A DNA stretch of 64,000 nt from NCBI RefSeq assembly GCF_000550805.1, contig NZ_CP004353.1:744001-808000 (forward strand), read 5' to 3'. Shown one piece after another: positions 51,410-61,233 of this stretch (positions are counted from its first letter, which is position 1; every line of letters begins with the position of its first letter). Source of the DNA: Corynebacterium vitaeruminis DSM 20294. GTDB taxonomy: Bacteria > Actinomycetota > Actinomycetes > Mycobacteriales > Mycobacteriaceae. Under the pieces are notes generated by a model, which worked only from the letters and a program-made list of their open reading frames with translations, made no database searches and was not told the DNA's origin. A program made the translations under genes and the position numbers.

Positions 51410-54226
51410 ATGATCACCCAACTTGAGAATGCCATCGCGGCCGAGGACGTTCGCACCTCGCTCATCGAGCGAACCAAGTACGCCTCGGACGCCTCCCACT
51501 ACCGCTACACGCCGCAGGCGATCGTCGTGGCCAAGGACGCCTCCGAGGTCGCCGCCGCCTTTCGCGCGGGCGCCGAAAAGGGAGTGCCGGTCACGCTGCG
51601 CTCCGGCGGCACGTCGCTTGCGGGTCAGGCCTCCGGCGACGGGATCCTGGTCGACGTGCGCCGCCACTTCAAGGACGTGGAGGTCCTCGACGGCGGCAAG
51701 CGGGTCCGCGTCCAGCCCGGCGTGACGGTTCGCCAGGTCAACGCCAGGCTTAGCCTCTACGGCTACAAGCTGGGCCCGGACCCGGCCAGCTCCTCGGCCG
51801 CCACCATCGGCGGCGTCATCGCCAACAACTCCTCCGGCATGGCCTGCGGCACCGAGTTCAACACGTACCAGACGCTCGAGTCGATGACCTTCATCCTTCC
51901 CTCCGGCACGCTCATCGACACCGCCGACGCGGACGCCGACCGCAAGCTCGCCCAGCTGGAGCCGGAGCTGACGGAGGCGCTCACCCGCCTGCAGCGCCGC
52001 GTGCGCGGCAACGCGGAGTCGGTGGAGAAGATCCGCCGCCACTTCGCCCTGAAGAACACCATGGGCTACGGGCTCAACTCCTTCCTCGACTTCGAGAGCC
52101 CGGCGAAGTTGCTCGAGCACCTCATCATCGGCTCGGAGGGGACGCTCGCCTTCGTCGCGGAGGCGGTCTTCCGCACGGTGCCGATCTCGAAGTTCGCCAC
52201 CACCACCGTGGCGGTTTTCGACGACCTCGACGAGGCCACCCGCGCGCTGCCCGCGCTGCTGGACACCGGCGCGGCGACGCTGGAGCTCATGGACTCGTCG
52301 TCCATCGTCGTGGGCCAGATCCTGACCGGCGTGCCCCAGGCGATCACCGGCTTTAGCGTCGACAAGCAAGCTGCCCTGCTGATCGAGTACCACGCGAACG
52401 AGCACGAGGAGCTCAAGGCGCTGGAGAAGGCGGGCTCGGACCTGCTGGGCACGCTCAAGCTGCGGGCCGCGGCGGCGTTCTCGGAGGACGCGAACGACCG
52501 CGCCGTGGCCTGGGCCTTCCGCAACGGGCTTTACGCCTCGGTCGCGGGCGCGCGCCGCTCGGGCACGACCGCGCTGCTCGAGGACGTCGTCGTCCCCGTC
52601 GCGGACCTCGCGCCCACTTGCGAGTCGCTGCAGGAGCTGTTTGGTCGCTACGGCTACGACGACGCCGTCATCTTCGGCCACGCCAAGGACGGCAATATTC
52701 ACTTCCTGCTCACCGACCGCTTCGAGGGCGAGGAGGCGCTCGGGCGCTACACCGACTTCAACGAGGAGATGGTCAGCCTCATCCTGGCCGCCGAGGGCAA
52801 CCTCAAGGCAGAGCACGGCACCGGCCGCGCGATGGCGCCCTATGTGCGCCGCCAGTACGGCGACGAGCTCTACGAGGTGCACAAGGAGCTGAAACGCGCC
52901 TGCGACCCGCGCGGGATCATGAACCCGGGCGTGATCATCGACGACGACCCCGAGGCACACCTGAAAAATATCAAGCTCAACGCGCAGGTCGAGCAGGAGA
53001 TCGACCGCTGCGTGGAGTGCGGCTACTGCGAGCCGGTCTGCCCCTCGCGCAACCTCACGCTCACCCCGCGCCAGCGCATCGTCGTCCGCCGCGCCCGGGC
53101 GAAGGCGCTCGCCGAGGGGCGCACCGCCGAGGCCGAAGAGCTGCAGCGCGAGTACGAGTACCAGGGCATCGACACCTGCGCGGTGGACTCCATGTGCGTG
53201 ACCGCCTGCCCGGTGGGCATCGACACCGGAAAGTTCATCAAGCGCCTGCGCCGCGAGCGCAACGAGGGCGGGAGCAAGGCCAACCAGGCCACGGCGGCCG
53301 CGTGGACCGCCGCCGCGAAGGGCTGGAAGGCCGTCCCGCCGGTGGCCTCGGCGGCGCTGACCGGCGTGTCCTACCTGCCCACGTCCCTGACCAAGGCCGT
53401 CACCGACGTCGCCCGCAAGCTCGTCGGCGAGGACGTCATGCCGGAGTACCAGCCGGAGCTGGGCAAGGGCGGCAAGCAGCGCTCGCGCCTGGGCACCCGC
53501 GTGGGCGCGCCGGGGGCCAGCCCCATCGCCGTCTACGTTCCGGCCTGCGTGAACACCATGTTCGGCCCCGTCGAGGGCGGCACCGGCGTGGGTGCCACCG
53601 ACGCCTTCGTCCGCCTCGTCGAGCGCGCGGGGCTCGCGCTGAGCGTTCCGGACGACATCGACTCGCTCTGCTGCGGCACCCCCTGGACCTCGAAGGGCGT
53701 GGCCAAGGGACACGCGATCATGGAAAAGCGCGTCCAGGAGTCGCTGACCAGGGCTTCAAGGGGCGGCGAGCTGCCGATCATCTCCGACGCCTCCTCGTGC
53801 AGCGAGGGCTTTAAGGCGATGGCCGAGGCCGCGGGGCTGACTGTCATCGACGCGGTCACCTTCGTCCGCGAGCACGTCCTGCCCGCGATCACCGTGACCC
53901 ACCCGCTCGAGTCGGTGACCCTGCACCCGACCTGCAGCTCGACGCACCTGGGCATCATCGGTGACCTCGAGGCCGTGGCCAAGGCCGCGGCGAAGGAGGT
54001 CACCATCCCGGTGAACTGGAACTGCTGCGGCTACGCGGGCGACCGCGGCATGCTCCACCCGGAGCTCACGCACTCCGCCACGCAGGAGGAGGCGGCCGAG
54101 GCGCGCCGGGTCGGATCGCAGTACCACGCCAGCCTCAACCGCACCTGCGAGCTGGGGCTTTCGCGCGCAACCGGCGAGCCCTACCAGCACGTGCTTGAGC
54201 TGCTGGAGCTGGCCTCGCGACCGTAG
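51410..54226 (+). CDS. dld: D-lactate dehydrogenase, FAD- and Fe-S-containing
   Basis: A 938-residue membrane-associated flavoprotein that oxidises D-lactate to pyruvate. Domains in order: FAD-binding type 4 (PVTLRSGGTSLAGQ, then GPDPASSSAATIGG and NNSSGMACG), FAD-oxidase C-terminal (AKDGNIHFLLTD, HGTGRAMAP), two [4Fe-4S] motifs (CVECGYCEPVCPS and CAVDSMCVTACPVG) and C-terminal CCG-type cysteine clusters (SLCCGTPW, NWNCCGYAG). This fused Dld with the Fe-S tail is typical of Corynebacterium and relatives. ATG 51410 is set by the leaderless -10 upstream; an in-frame extension to 51287 overlaps the divergent exporter. Confidence 0.93.
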   Translation: MITQLENAIAAEDVRTSLIERTKYASDASHYRYTPQAIVVAKDASEVAAAFRAGAEKGVPVTLRSGGTSLAGQASGDGILVDVRRHFKDVEVLDGGKRVRVQPGVTVRQVNARLSLYGYKLGPDPASSSAATIGGVIANNSSGMACGTEFNTYQTLESMTFILPSGTLIDTADADADRKLAQLEPELTEALTRLQRRVRGNAESVEKIRRHFALKNTMGYGLNSFLDFESPAKLLEHLIIGSEGTLAFVAEAVFRTVPISKFATTTVAVFDDLDEATRALPALLDTGAATLELMDSSSIVVGQILTGVPQAITGFSVDKQAALLIEYHANEHEELKALEKAGSDLLGTLKLRAAAAFSEDANDRAVAWAFRNGLYASVAGARRSGTTALLEDVVVPVADLAPTCESLQELFGRYGYDDAVIFGHAKDGNIHFLLTDRFEGEEALGRYTDFNEEMVSLILAAEGNLKAEHGTGRAMAPYVRRQYGDELYEVHKELKRACDPRGIMNPGVIIDDDPEAHLKNIKLNAQVEQEIDRCVECGYCEPVCPSRNLTLTPRQRIVVRRARAKALAEGRTAEAEELQREYEYQGIDTCAVDSMCVTACPVGIDTGKFIKRLRRERNEGGSKANQATAAAWTAAAKGWKAVPPVASAALTGVSYLPTSLTKAVTDVARKLVGEDVMPEYQPELGKGGKQRSRLGTRVGAPGASPIAVYVPACVNTMFGPVEGGTGVGATDAFVRLVERAGLALSVPDDIDSLCCGTPWTSKGVAKGHAIMEKRVQESLTRASRGGELPIISDASSCSEGFKAMAEAAGLTVIDAVTFVREHVLPAITVTHPLESVTLHPTCSSTHLGIIGDLEAVAKAAAKEVTIPVNWNCCGYAGDRGMLHPELTHSATQEEAAEARRVGSQYHASLNRTCELGLSRATGEPYQHVLELLELASRP

Positions 54227-54258
54227 GGCCGCGAGGTAGCGATCGCGCCGCCGGGAAG

Positions 54259-55824
54259 TTAGCGCGCGATGAGCGTGCCCACGTGGCTGTTGCCCACGCA
54301 CGCCCCGGGCGCGTCGATGGTGAGCGCGCTGCCGCCGCCGGTGACCTGCACGTACACCTGGTGCAGGCCGGGTTCCAGGCCGAAGCGCGCGGCCTCGCCG
54401 TCGAGCGCCAGCGTCGCGGTCGCGGCCTCGGGCGCGAAGTAGTTGAGCTGCACGACCCACTCGCGGTCGAGAAGCGGCCCGTCAAGCGCTAGCTTCTCGA
54501 CGCCTTCGGCACGCCACCCGCATCCTTCCTCTGGCCCCTCGCCGGTCGAGCGCGCGGGGAAGAAGTCCGCGTCGATCACCGTCCCGTCGGGGCCGACGAT
54601 GCGCGGGGTGTTGATGGCGGGGGAGACCTTCTCTGGGAGCAGGGCGCCCAGCCGGTTGTAGGGGAAGACCAGGGGGCTTAGGACGTCCCAGCTCGCCTCC
54701 TGGTCGAGCACCTTGCCGTCGAAGGCCCGAAGGTGGGCGAAGTAGGCGCGCGCGGGCTGGTCGTGCCAGCTTATGGCGAAGCTCGTCACGGTCACCGCGC
54801 AGGATGCCACCAGCGCCGCGGCCGGAAAAAGCGGCGCGGGCCTGCGATCCAGCTGCACCGCGAGCACCACTGCGATGAGCACCGCCAGCTCGCTGAGGTG
54901 CCGCAGCGTGAGCACGAGCGTGAGCGGGGTGTCGGCGCTCTCCCTGGCCAGGTAGATCGCCACCAGGGGTGCCGCCGGGTAGACCAGCACCGGCCACCAG
55001 GCCTTCCTCACCGGCGACCACCACACCACGAGGGCGGCGGCGGCAAGCCCGAGCACCGGTTGCCACCACGAGACGTGCGCGAACGGCGGGCCGGGGTGCC
55101 AGCGGTCGAAGGCCCAGGGGCCGCCCGCGAAGGTTGGGGCCACGGCCTTGGCGTAGCCGGTCCACAGGACCTCCCACAGGGAGTTGTGGTGGGCGGCGCT
55201 TGCGCCGTCGGCAAGCAAGAAATACAGCGCGCCCCACGCGGCCGTGGGCACCAGCGCGACGCCCAGCAGGCGGCGCGTGATGCGCGCGCCCGGCAGGCAG
55301 GCCGCGGCCAGCAGCAATGCGGGGCCGATGACTAGGGCACGCTCGCTGAACAGGCAGGCAAGGAGGATGACCGGCGGGATCGGCCACAGCCTGCGCCGCG
55401 CGACGAGTCCGATCGCGAGCGCCAGGCCGGCGTGCGCGGGAAGCGAGTTGATCCCCACCGCGAGCCACGCCGTGGGCAGCGCGAGCGGGAAGAGGCCGTA
55501 GACGACAACCGGCAGCGCGGGGCGCTTGGACAGCCCCGCCGCCGCCCATGCCACGGCGGCGACGGCGAGAAGCTGCAGGACGCCGAGCACGATAAGCGCG
55601 GCGGCCCAGTCGAGGCGCGCGTGGCTGGCCAGCGCCTTTTCCACGAGCCAGGCGGCGGGCATGAGGTGGCCGTCGTGCAGCGAAAACGGCGACACCGACG
55701 GCGCCTGTGTTTGAAGCGTGAGGTCGTCCCAGTAGAACCAGCCCGCGGCCGCCACCGCCATCCGCGCGCCCCACGCGACGAGGCAGGCGGCGAGCAGACG
55801 GAGGCGGGCGGGGAAGTGGGGCAT
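54259..55824 (-). CDS. Polytopic membrane protein, possible GT-C-like enzyme
   Basis: A 521-residue protein with about 10 transmembrane helices in residues 10-360 and a C-terminal periplasmic beta domain of 150 residues (VIDADFFPARSTGEG, EWVVQLNYFAPEAATATLALDG, GLHQVYVQVTGGGSALTIDAPG). The early WDDLTLQTQAPSV loop after helix 1 is reminiscent of the acidic loop in GT-C glycosyltransferases, and the downstream GINSLPAHAGLAL segment also fits polytopic envelope enzymes. I do not recognise a named family. A role in cell-wall glycan assembly is a guess. It converges with dld. Confidence 0.7.
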   Translation of the reverse strand: MPHFPARLRLLAACLVAWGARMAVAAAGWFYWDDLTLQTQAPSVSPFSLHDGHLMPAAWLVEKALASHARLDWAAALIVLGVLQLLAVAAVAWAAAGLSKRPALPVVVYGLFPLALPTAWLAVGINSLPAHAGLALAIGLVARRRLWPIPPVILLACLFSERALVIGPALLLAAACLPGARITRRLLGVALVPTAAWGALYFLLADGASAAHHNSLWEVLWTGYAKAVAPTFAGGPWAFDRWHPGPPFAHVSWWQPVLGLAAAALVVWWSPVRKAWWPVLVYPAAPLVAIYLARESADTPLTLVLTLRHLSELAVLIAVVLAVQLDRRPAPLFPAAALVASCAVTVTSFAISWHDQPARAYFAHLRAFDGKVLDQEASWDVLSPLVFPYNRLGALLPEKVSPAINTPRIVGPDGTVIDADFFPARSTGEGPEEGCGWRAEGVEKLALDGPLLDREWVVQLNYFAPEAATATLALDGEAARFGLEPGLHQVYVQVTGGGSALTIDAPGACVGNSHVGTLIAR

Positions 55825-55901
55825 GGGGGCAAGCCTAACCCATGCGCCATTGCTTCTCGACGCCTACGGCCTGCCAGCCTTGGCCGTCGACAAGCGAAAA
55901 C

Positions 55902-56735
55902 CTAGACGCGCACGCCCGCCTCGGGCACGATGAGCGGGCCGCCGGTGACCGGATCGTCGACGACGCGCGCGTGCAGGCCGAAGACCTCCCGCAGGGTGTG
56001 CTCGCTGATGACGTCCGCGGGCGGCCCCTGGGCGACGATCGCGCCCTCGCGCATGAGCACGAGGTTGTCGGAGTAGCGGGCGGCGAGGTTGAGGTCGTGG
56101 AGCACCATGACCACGGTCTTGTCTTGCTCGCGATTGAGCCTGCGCACCAGCTCGAGGACCTCCACGGAGTATGCGAGGTCGAGGTAGGTGGTCGGCTCGT
56201 CGAGGAAGACGATGTCGGTGTCTTGGGCGAGCACCAGCGAGATCCACGCGCGCTGGCGCTGCCCGCCGGAGAGCGTGTCGACGGGGCGGTCGGCGAGCTC
56301 GCTCAGCCCGGTGAGCGCAAGCGCGCGATCGACCGCCGCCGAGTGCGAGGCCGACCACTGCCTAAGCCAGCTCTGGTGCGGGTGGCGGCCGCGGCTGACC
56401 AGCTCGCGCACGCTGACGCCCGCGGGCGCGATGGGGGACTGGGGCAGCATGGACACTTTTGTGGCCAGGCGCTTGGCGGGAAGACCCGCGATGTCCACCC
56501 CGTCGAGGGTGACCGCGCCCGCCGCGGGCGCCATGAGCCGGGCCAGCCCGCGCAGCAGCGTCGACTTGCCGCAGCCGTTCGCGCCGATGATGGTGGTGAC
56601 CTGTCGGTCGGGGATGGCGAGGTTAACGTCGCGGTTGACCAGCGCGTCTGCGCCGCGGGTCGTGCCGTAGCCGAGGCTTAGGCCCCGGGCCACGAGGCGC
56701 GCGGCCGGGGTGTTGACGGCGTCCATGGCGTTCAT
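55902..56735 (-). CDS. Iron-siderophore ABC transporter ATPase
   Basis: A 277-residue FepC/FecE-type ATPase: Walker A GANGCGKSTLLRG (about residue 50), signature DTLSGGQRQRAWI, Walker B DIVFLDEPTTYLD and the switch His in VLHDLNLAARYSD. It powers uptake of ferric siderophores with the lipoprotein and two permeases encoded upstream. It starts two nt after the lipoprotein gene stop, at the end of an operon that begins under a DtxR box at 59854. Confidence 0.94.
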   Translation of the reverse strand: MNAMDAVNTPAARLVARGLSLGYGTTRGADALVNRDVNLAIPDRQVTTIIGANGCGKSTLLRGLARLMAPAAGAVTLDGVDIAGLPAKRLATKVSMLPQSPIAPAGVSVRELVSRGRHPHQSWLRQWSASHSAAVDRALALTGLSELADRPVDTLSGGQRQRAWISLVLAQDTDIVFLDEPTTYLDLAYSVEVLELVRRLNREQDKTVVMVLHDLNLAARYSDNLVLMREGAIVAQGPPADVISEHTLREVFGLHARVVDDPVTGGPLIVPEAGVRV

Positions 56736-56737
56736 GG

Positions 56738-57652
56738 CTAGCTCAGAGCTCCCTTCAGCCCGTCGAGGATGATGGTGGCCGAGAGCAGCGAGGCGTTCAT
56801 GTACCAGGCCTCGTAGTCGACCTTGACGGCGTGGTTGTTCTTCACCGCGTTGAGCGAGGGCCAGGTGGAGGCGGAGGAGGGGTCGGCGTCGCCGTCCTGG
56901 ACGCCGTAGAAGATCCAGTCGGCGTCGGCCTCGGAGAGCTGCTCGGGGGACAGGTCGAGGCCGGCCTTCTCGATGTTCTGCTGGTTCTCCGGGCGCTTGA
57001 GCCCGGCGTCGGCGGCGACGGAGCCCGCCATCGAGTTCACGCCGTAGAGCTGGTACTGCTGGTCCTTCGAGCGCAGGAAGCTGACGGTGGGCACGCTCGC
57101 CAGCGTGGCGCCCCAGGCCTTGGCGTCGTCCTCGTACTCCTTGAGCTTGGCGTTAGCCTCGTCGCCCTTGCCCACGGCCTGCGCGATGGTGGCCAGGTCC
57201 TGCTTCCAGTTCTCGCCGCCGCCCTCGCCGGTGACGACCTCGGCGATGGCGCGCAGCTGGGTAAGTATCGCCTCGTCGGTGCGCGAGTTCGCGCAGATGA
57301 GGGTGGGTTCTAGCGCCGCGATCGCCTCGAGGTCCGGATTCTGTCGGAGGCCGCAGTCGGCGATGGAATCGAGGTCGAAGTCCTTGCCGTAGCGGTCGCG
57401 GATGAACTGCGGGATGACGTCCGCGTCCTTCGCCTTCGCCGCGCCCACGGGGAGGATCCCCAGCTCGAGGAGGTTGTCGAGCTGCCCGGTGTTCAGCGCC
57501 ACGACGCGCATGTCGGTGGCTCCGGCGGTCTCGCTGCTCGAGCTTTCGCTTGTCGACGAGTTGCCACAGGCGGCCAGCGCCCCGGCCGCGGCGCCGGCGA
57601 GCGTGAAGCCTGCGGCGAGGCGGAGGAAGTCGCGGCGGTTGATCAGGGACAT
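56738..57652 (-). CDS. Iron-siderophore binding lipoprotein, Tat-type signal
   Basis: A 304-residue extracytoplasmic solute-binding protein of the FepB class. The signal is unusual: MSLINRRDFLRLAAGFTLAG has a twin-arginine motif (RRDFLRL), followed by a lipobox LAAC, so it is probably a Tat-exported lipoprotein. A Ser/Thr-rich linker follows, then the binding fold (MRVVALNTGQLDNLLELGILPVG, LEAIAALEPTLICAN, QYQLYGVNSMAG). It captures ferric siderophore for the permeases. It lies between the permease and ATPase genes. Confidence 0.92.
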   Translation of the reverse strand: MSLINRRDFLRLAAGFTLAGAAAGALAACGNSSTSESSSSETAGATDMRVVALNTGQLDNLLELGILPVGAAKAKDADVIPQFIRDRYGKDFDLDSIADCGLRQNPDLEAIAALEPTLICANSRTDEAILTQLRAIAEVVTGEGGGENWKQDLATIAQAVGKGDEANAKLKEYEDDAKAWGATLASVPTVSFLRSKDQQYQLYGVNSMAGSVAADAGLKRPENQQNIEKAGLDLSPEQLSEADADWIFYGVQDGDADPSSASTWPSLNAVKNNHAVKVDYEAWYMNASLLSATIILDGLKGALS

Positions 57653-57677
57653 GTGTGGATCCTTTCGTTATAAGTGT

Positions 57678-58767
57678 TTAGCGGGTGCGGGTTTTCGACT
57701 GCTGCCACAGCAGCCAGATGAGGAACGGCCCGCCGATGACGACGGTGACGATGCCCACGGGGACCTCCCACGGGAAGGCGCTGCGCGCCACCAGGTCGGA
57801 GGCGCAGGTCAAGAGGGCACCGACGACGGCCGAGGCGGCCAGCGGGGGAGCGGACGCCCGGGTCAGCCGGAGTGCGAGCTGCGGGGCGACGAAGGCCACG
57901 AAGCCGACCGGCCCCACCGCGGAGACGGCCACCGCCGCCAGCACGATGGAGACCACCAGCACCGTCGCGTTGACCTTCTTCAGCGGGACGCCGAGTGAGC
58001 TGGCGAGGTCGTCGCCCAACTCGAGAACCGGCAGGTGGTAGGCGATACGCGCCAGCACCAGCGAGCAGGCGGCGAGCACCGCGAGCGTGGGCCACAGCTG
58101 GTCGAAGGTGCGTCCATTGACTGAGCCCACCATCCACACCTTGGCGGCGGCCGCGGTGTTGAGGTCGGTCGCCGCGAGCATGTAGGTGACCAGCGCGTGG
58201 AGGAAGGCGTTGACGCCGATGCCGACCAGCACGAGCCGGTAGGTGTCCACGCCCTGGCGCCGGGCGAGCGCCCAGATGACCGCGCCGGTGGCAAGCCCGC
58301 CGGCGACCGCAGCGACGGGGACGGCGACGAGCGCACCGAGCGCCCCCGGAGGCGCCGAAGACCATGCAGGCCACCGCGGCGACGGTCGCCCCCTGGTTGA
58401 TGCCGAGGATGTCGGGGCTGGCCAGGCCGTTGCGCGCGATGCGCTGCGTGATCGCCCCCGAGAGCCCGAGCGCCGCGCCGACGGCGAGGCCGACGAGGCT
58501 GCGGGCCAGCCGCCAGTCGATGACCACTGTGCGCTGGAGCTTCGTGCCCCCGCCCGCGAGGACACGCACGACCTCGACGGGGCTCATGGGAAACTGCCCG
58601 ATGCCGAGGCTGAGCACCCACACCAGCGCGCAGGCGGCGAGCAACACCGTAACGGCGCGCACCGCGCGCGGCTGGTAGCGGATCCGTGCGGAACCGAGGA
58701 CGAGAAGTCCTCTCTCGCGGGTCTCGGCTGTGCTAGTCATGCTCGTCGTGCTCGTCATGCTTGTCAT
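57678..58767 (-). pseudogene. FecCD-type siderophore permease 2, split by a frameshift
   Basis: A BtuC/FecCD permease. The first frame from ATG 58767 (overlapping the upstream stop, ATGA) encodes a repetitive MTSMTSTTSMTSTAETRER leader, helices VTVLLAACALVWVLSLGIG and LVGLAVGAALGLSGAITQRIARN...LGINQGATVAAVACMVFGASG. It then meets a run of five Gs (plus C 58343-58347); removing one G continues with GALGALVAVPVAAVAGGLAT and the rest (AVGPVGFVAFVAPQLALRL) to 57678. So either a homopolymer sequencing error or a slippage mutation that would inactivate the importer. Confidence 0.88.
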
Positions 58768-59854
58768 GACAGCCTCACCGCCTCCCGGTGGCGCACGAGC
58801 CACACGAAGGCGGGCGCGCCGACGAGCGCGATGACGATGCCCGCCTGCAGCTCGCCCGGCCGCATGACCACGCGGCCGAAGACGTCGGCGGAAAGCAGCA
58901 GGCAGGCGCCCGCGAGCCCGGCGTACGGGGTCACCCAGCGGTAGTCGGGCCCGGTGAGCGCGCGCACCACGTGCGGCACGACCAGCCCCACGAAGCCAAT
59001 GGGACCCGCGGCGGCGGTGGCGGCGCCGGCGAGCAGCGCGGTGGCGACCAGCCCCACGGCGTTCGCGCGCAGGACGTGCACGCCTAGGCCCTGCGCCGCC
59101 TCGGCGCCGAGGCCGAGGACGTTGAGCGTGGGGCCCAGCGCCAGCGCTAGAAGCGTGCCGACGGCCATCGGCACGAGGGCCGGGAGGATCACGTCGAAGC
59201 CGCGGCCCGCGACGGAGCCCGCCTGCCAGAACCGCAGGGCGTCGAGCGCGTTGGGGTCGACGTAGACGATCGCCGCGGTGCCCGAGGCGAGCACGGCCGC
59301 GAGCGCCGCACCCGCCAAGACCAGCCGGATTGTGTCGCCCGAGCCCATGCCCGAGGCGCTCAGGCCGAAGACCAGAAGCGCCGCGAGCCCCGCGCCCGCG
59401 AAGGCCAGGAAGAGGTGGGCCTGCATGGAGGTGATGCCGAACAGGTAGATCCCGGCCGCCACGGCGAGCGCCGCCCCGGCGTTGATGCCGAGCGTGCCGG
59501 GATCGGCGAGCGGGTTGCGTGTAAGCCCCTGCACGAGCGAGCCCGCCATGCCGAGCGCCGCGCCCGCCGCGATCGCGAGCACGGTACGGGGGATGCGCAT
59601 GGTGGCAAGTATCCCGGCGACCTCGCCGGTACTGCCCGCGTCGACGTTTCCGCGCAGGATCTCCCAGGCCTGGGGCAGGGCGCGCAGGACCTCTTTCGGC
59701 GAGGTGGCCTTCGCACCGAGCACGAGGCTCGCCGCCGCCAGGAGGGCGAGCGCCCCCGCGAGGCGAGCAGCCCGGCGAGCCGACGCCCGCCCCGCGGCGC
59801 GCGCCGGGGCGTGGGCGAGGCCGTGGTGGGGGCCGCTGAAACGATTGAGGACAT
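58764..59854 (-). CDS. FecCD-type siderophore permease 1, possible frameshift near the start
   Basis: A full-length FecCD permease core: ATMRIPRTVLAIAAGAALGMAGSLVQGLTRNPLADPGTLGINAGA, then GPIGFVGLVVPHVVRALTGPDYRW, about ten helices. The main frame has no normal start: its only upstream initiator is a TTG at 59891, on the far side of the DtxR box. ATG 59854, directly after the box, is in another frame (MSSIVSAAPTTASPTPRR), which would join the main frame with a one-base shift in the GC-rich stretch 59760-59830. So a small frameshift is likely, or an atypical start is used. Confidence 0.8.
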
Positions 59855-59872
59855 AATGTAAGGCTAACCTTA
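59854..59872 (-). promoter_or_regulatory. DtxR-type iron box
   Basis: On the minus strand TAAGGTTAGCCTTACATTA matches 15 of 19 positions of the DtxR consensus TTAGGTTAGCCTAACCTAA. It overlaps the ATG at 59854, so the importer operon would be repressed by DtxR with iron, probably as a leaderless transcript. Confidence 0.75.
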
Positions 59873-59926
59873 GCCATGTCCGAAAATCCAATCTGAGAGA
59901 GAACTCTCAGAACCGGCCCGAGTAAG

Positions 59927-61204
59927 TTAGGAGGCGACCCCATTGACGATAAGCGTCCCGCCCGCGCCCACCTGCACGTCGGCGGCGAAGGCGGCGGCGA
60001 GGTTGACGCGCTGCCAGGAGCCGCGCGGGCCCTGGTCGTCGAGGGGCGAACCGGAGGGCAGGGCGGTCGCCGCGATGACACGGGCGCGCTGGCCCCAGTC
60101 GAGCGCAGGGAAGCGGTTGAGGAGCAGGTCCGGGGCGGCCTGGGGGACCACCATAGGCGCGTTGTCCGCCGCGACCGGCGCGAGCCCGTAGGTGCCCTGG
60201 GCGGCGTAGGTGGCAACCGCCTCATCCGTGTCAAGGAATCCCTCGCCTGCGGCGTCCTGCGAGGCCACCGCCTGCGCCAGGGGCACGCCCGCGCGCCACT
60301 CGAGCTCCGCGCGCAGCTCCGCGCCCGCCTGGGTGAGCGCGTCGCGCATGTGCGGGTCGTTCCAGCGATCGGCGGCTGCCGCCACGCCGGTCATCCGCCC
60401 GCCGATGACGTCGAGTGGGTAGTGCACGCCCATGACCACCCGCGACTCGCCGGCCTGCGACCCGCGCGCGAGCAGCTGCGGGGCGAGCTCCGAAAGCACG
60501 GCGGATAGCAGCGTGGTCACCAGCGCGGCCTGGTTGGCGTGGCCGGAGGGGAAGGAACCCTGCCCGCCGAGATCGTAGAAGTCCTCGCCCGGGGCGTTGT
60601 GGCGGGCGATCTTCTCCGGCGCGGCGACGAAGGGGCGCGGGTTGTTGAAGACGGACTTCTCGATGAGCGTCGAGGCCGCCAGCCCCTGCGCGCGAGAGAG
60701 GTAGCCCGAGTCTAGCAGGGCTCGGGTCTTGGGCAAGCGGTTCTCGGCGATGGCGGCGCGCAGGTAGCCGCCGAGCGTGACGCCGAAGGCGTCTGAAAAG
60801 GCGGCGAGGAGCTCGCCGTCGTCGACGCGCGCGTCGGCCTGGGCCGCCGCGATCCGTGTGGGGGAGGCGGAGGTGTTCATCGCGACCACCGCGTCCAGGT
60901 TCTCCCGCATCGTCTCCGGGTGGTTCGCGCGCAGGTCACTAAACCCCTCGACGACCTGGTAGTAGGTCCCGCCCGGGTAGGAGCTTAAGTCCGAGACGTA
61001 GCCCGCGAGGTACTCCGGGCTGAAGGGCGCGGGCACCGGCGCGCCGGGGTGCGAGGTGGCGGGAAGCGAGGAGGGCGCGTACTGTGCCTGCAGCTCCTGC
61101 GGGGTGGCGGCGACGGCGTGGCCGGCGGCCAGGGCCGGAACGAGGGCGGCAGCGAGCGCCGGGGCGATAGCGCGGGCGAGCGGGTAGGGGGAGAAAACGT
61201 GCAC
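59927..61204 (-). CDS. Exported PAP2-family acid phosphatase
   Basis: A 425-residue secreted phosphatase. A signal peptide (VHVFSPYPLARAIAPALAAALVPALAAGHAVA) precedes the PAP2/class A acid phosphatase motifs: K-x6-RP in EKSVFNNPRPF, PSGH in GSFPSGHANQ and SR-x5-H-x3-D in ESRVVMGVHYPLDV. All catalytic residues are intact. The start is the GTG at 61204 with AAAGG upstream; a much longer open frame to 62245 is antisense-like readthrough and is rejected. It lies 29 nt downstream of the PhoD gene, so both are probably one transcript. Confidence 0.92.
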   Translation of the reverse strand: MHVFSPYPLARAIAPALAAALVPALAAGHAVAATPQELQAQYAPSSLPATSHPGAPVPAPFSPEYLAGYVSDLSSYPGGTYYQVVEGFSDLRANHPETMRENLDAVVAMNTSASPTRIAAAQADARVDDGELLAAFSDAFGVTLGGYLRAAIAENRLPKTRALLDSGYLSRAQGLAASTLIEKSVFNNPRPFVAAPEKIARHNAPGEDFYDLGGQGSFPSGHANQAALVTTLLSAVLSELAPQLLARGSQAGESRVVMGVHYPLDVIGGRMTGVAAAADRWNDPHMRDALTQAGAELRAELEWRAGVPLAQAVASQDAAGEGFLDTDEAVATYAAQGTYGLAPVAADNAPMVVPQAAPDLLLNRFPALDWGQRARVIAATALPSGSPLDDQGPRGSWQRVNLAAAFAADVQVGAGGTLIVNGVAS

Positions 61205-61233
61205 GGGCAGTGCCTTTCGGGAGGCGGTGGTGG

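Noticed and set aside
51326..53713. Long minus-strand frame opposite the lactate dehydrogenase
   Set aside because: Composition is that of an antisense shadow, and the plus frame carries all FAD and Fe-S motifs.
57643..60234. Very long minus-strand frame of 863 codons across the siderophore permeases
   Set aside because: It only contains real protein for the first half of permease 2; the rest is Arg/Gly-rich shadow of permease 1 and the phosphatase.
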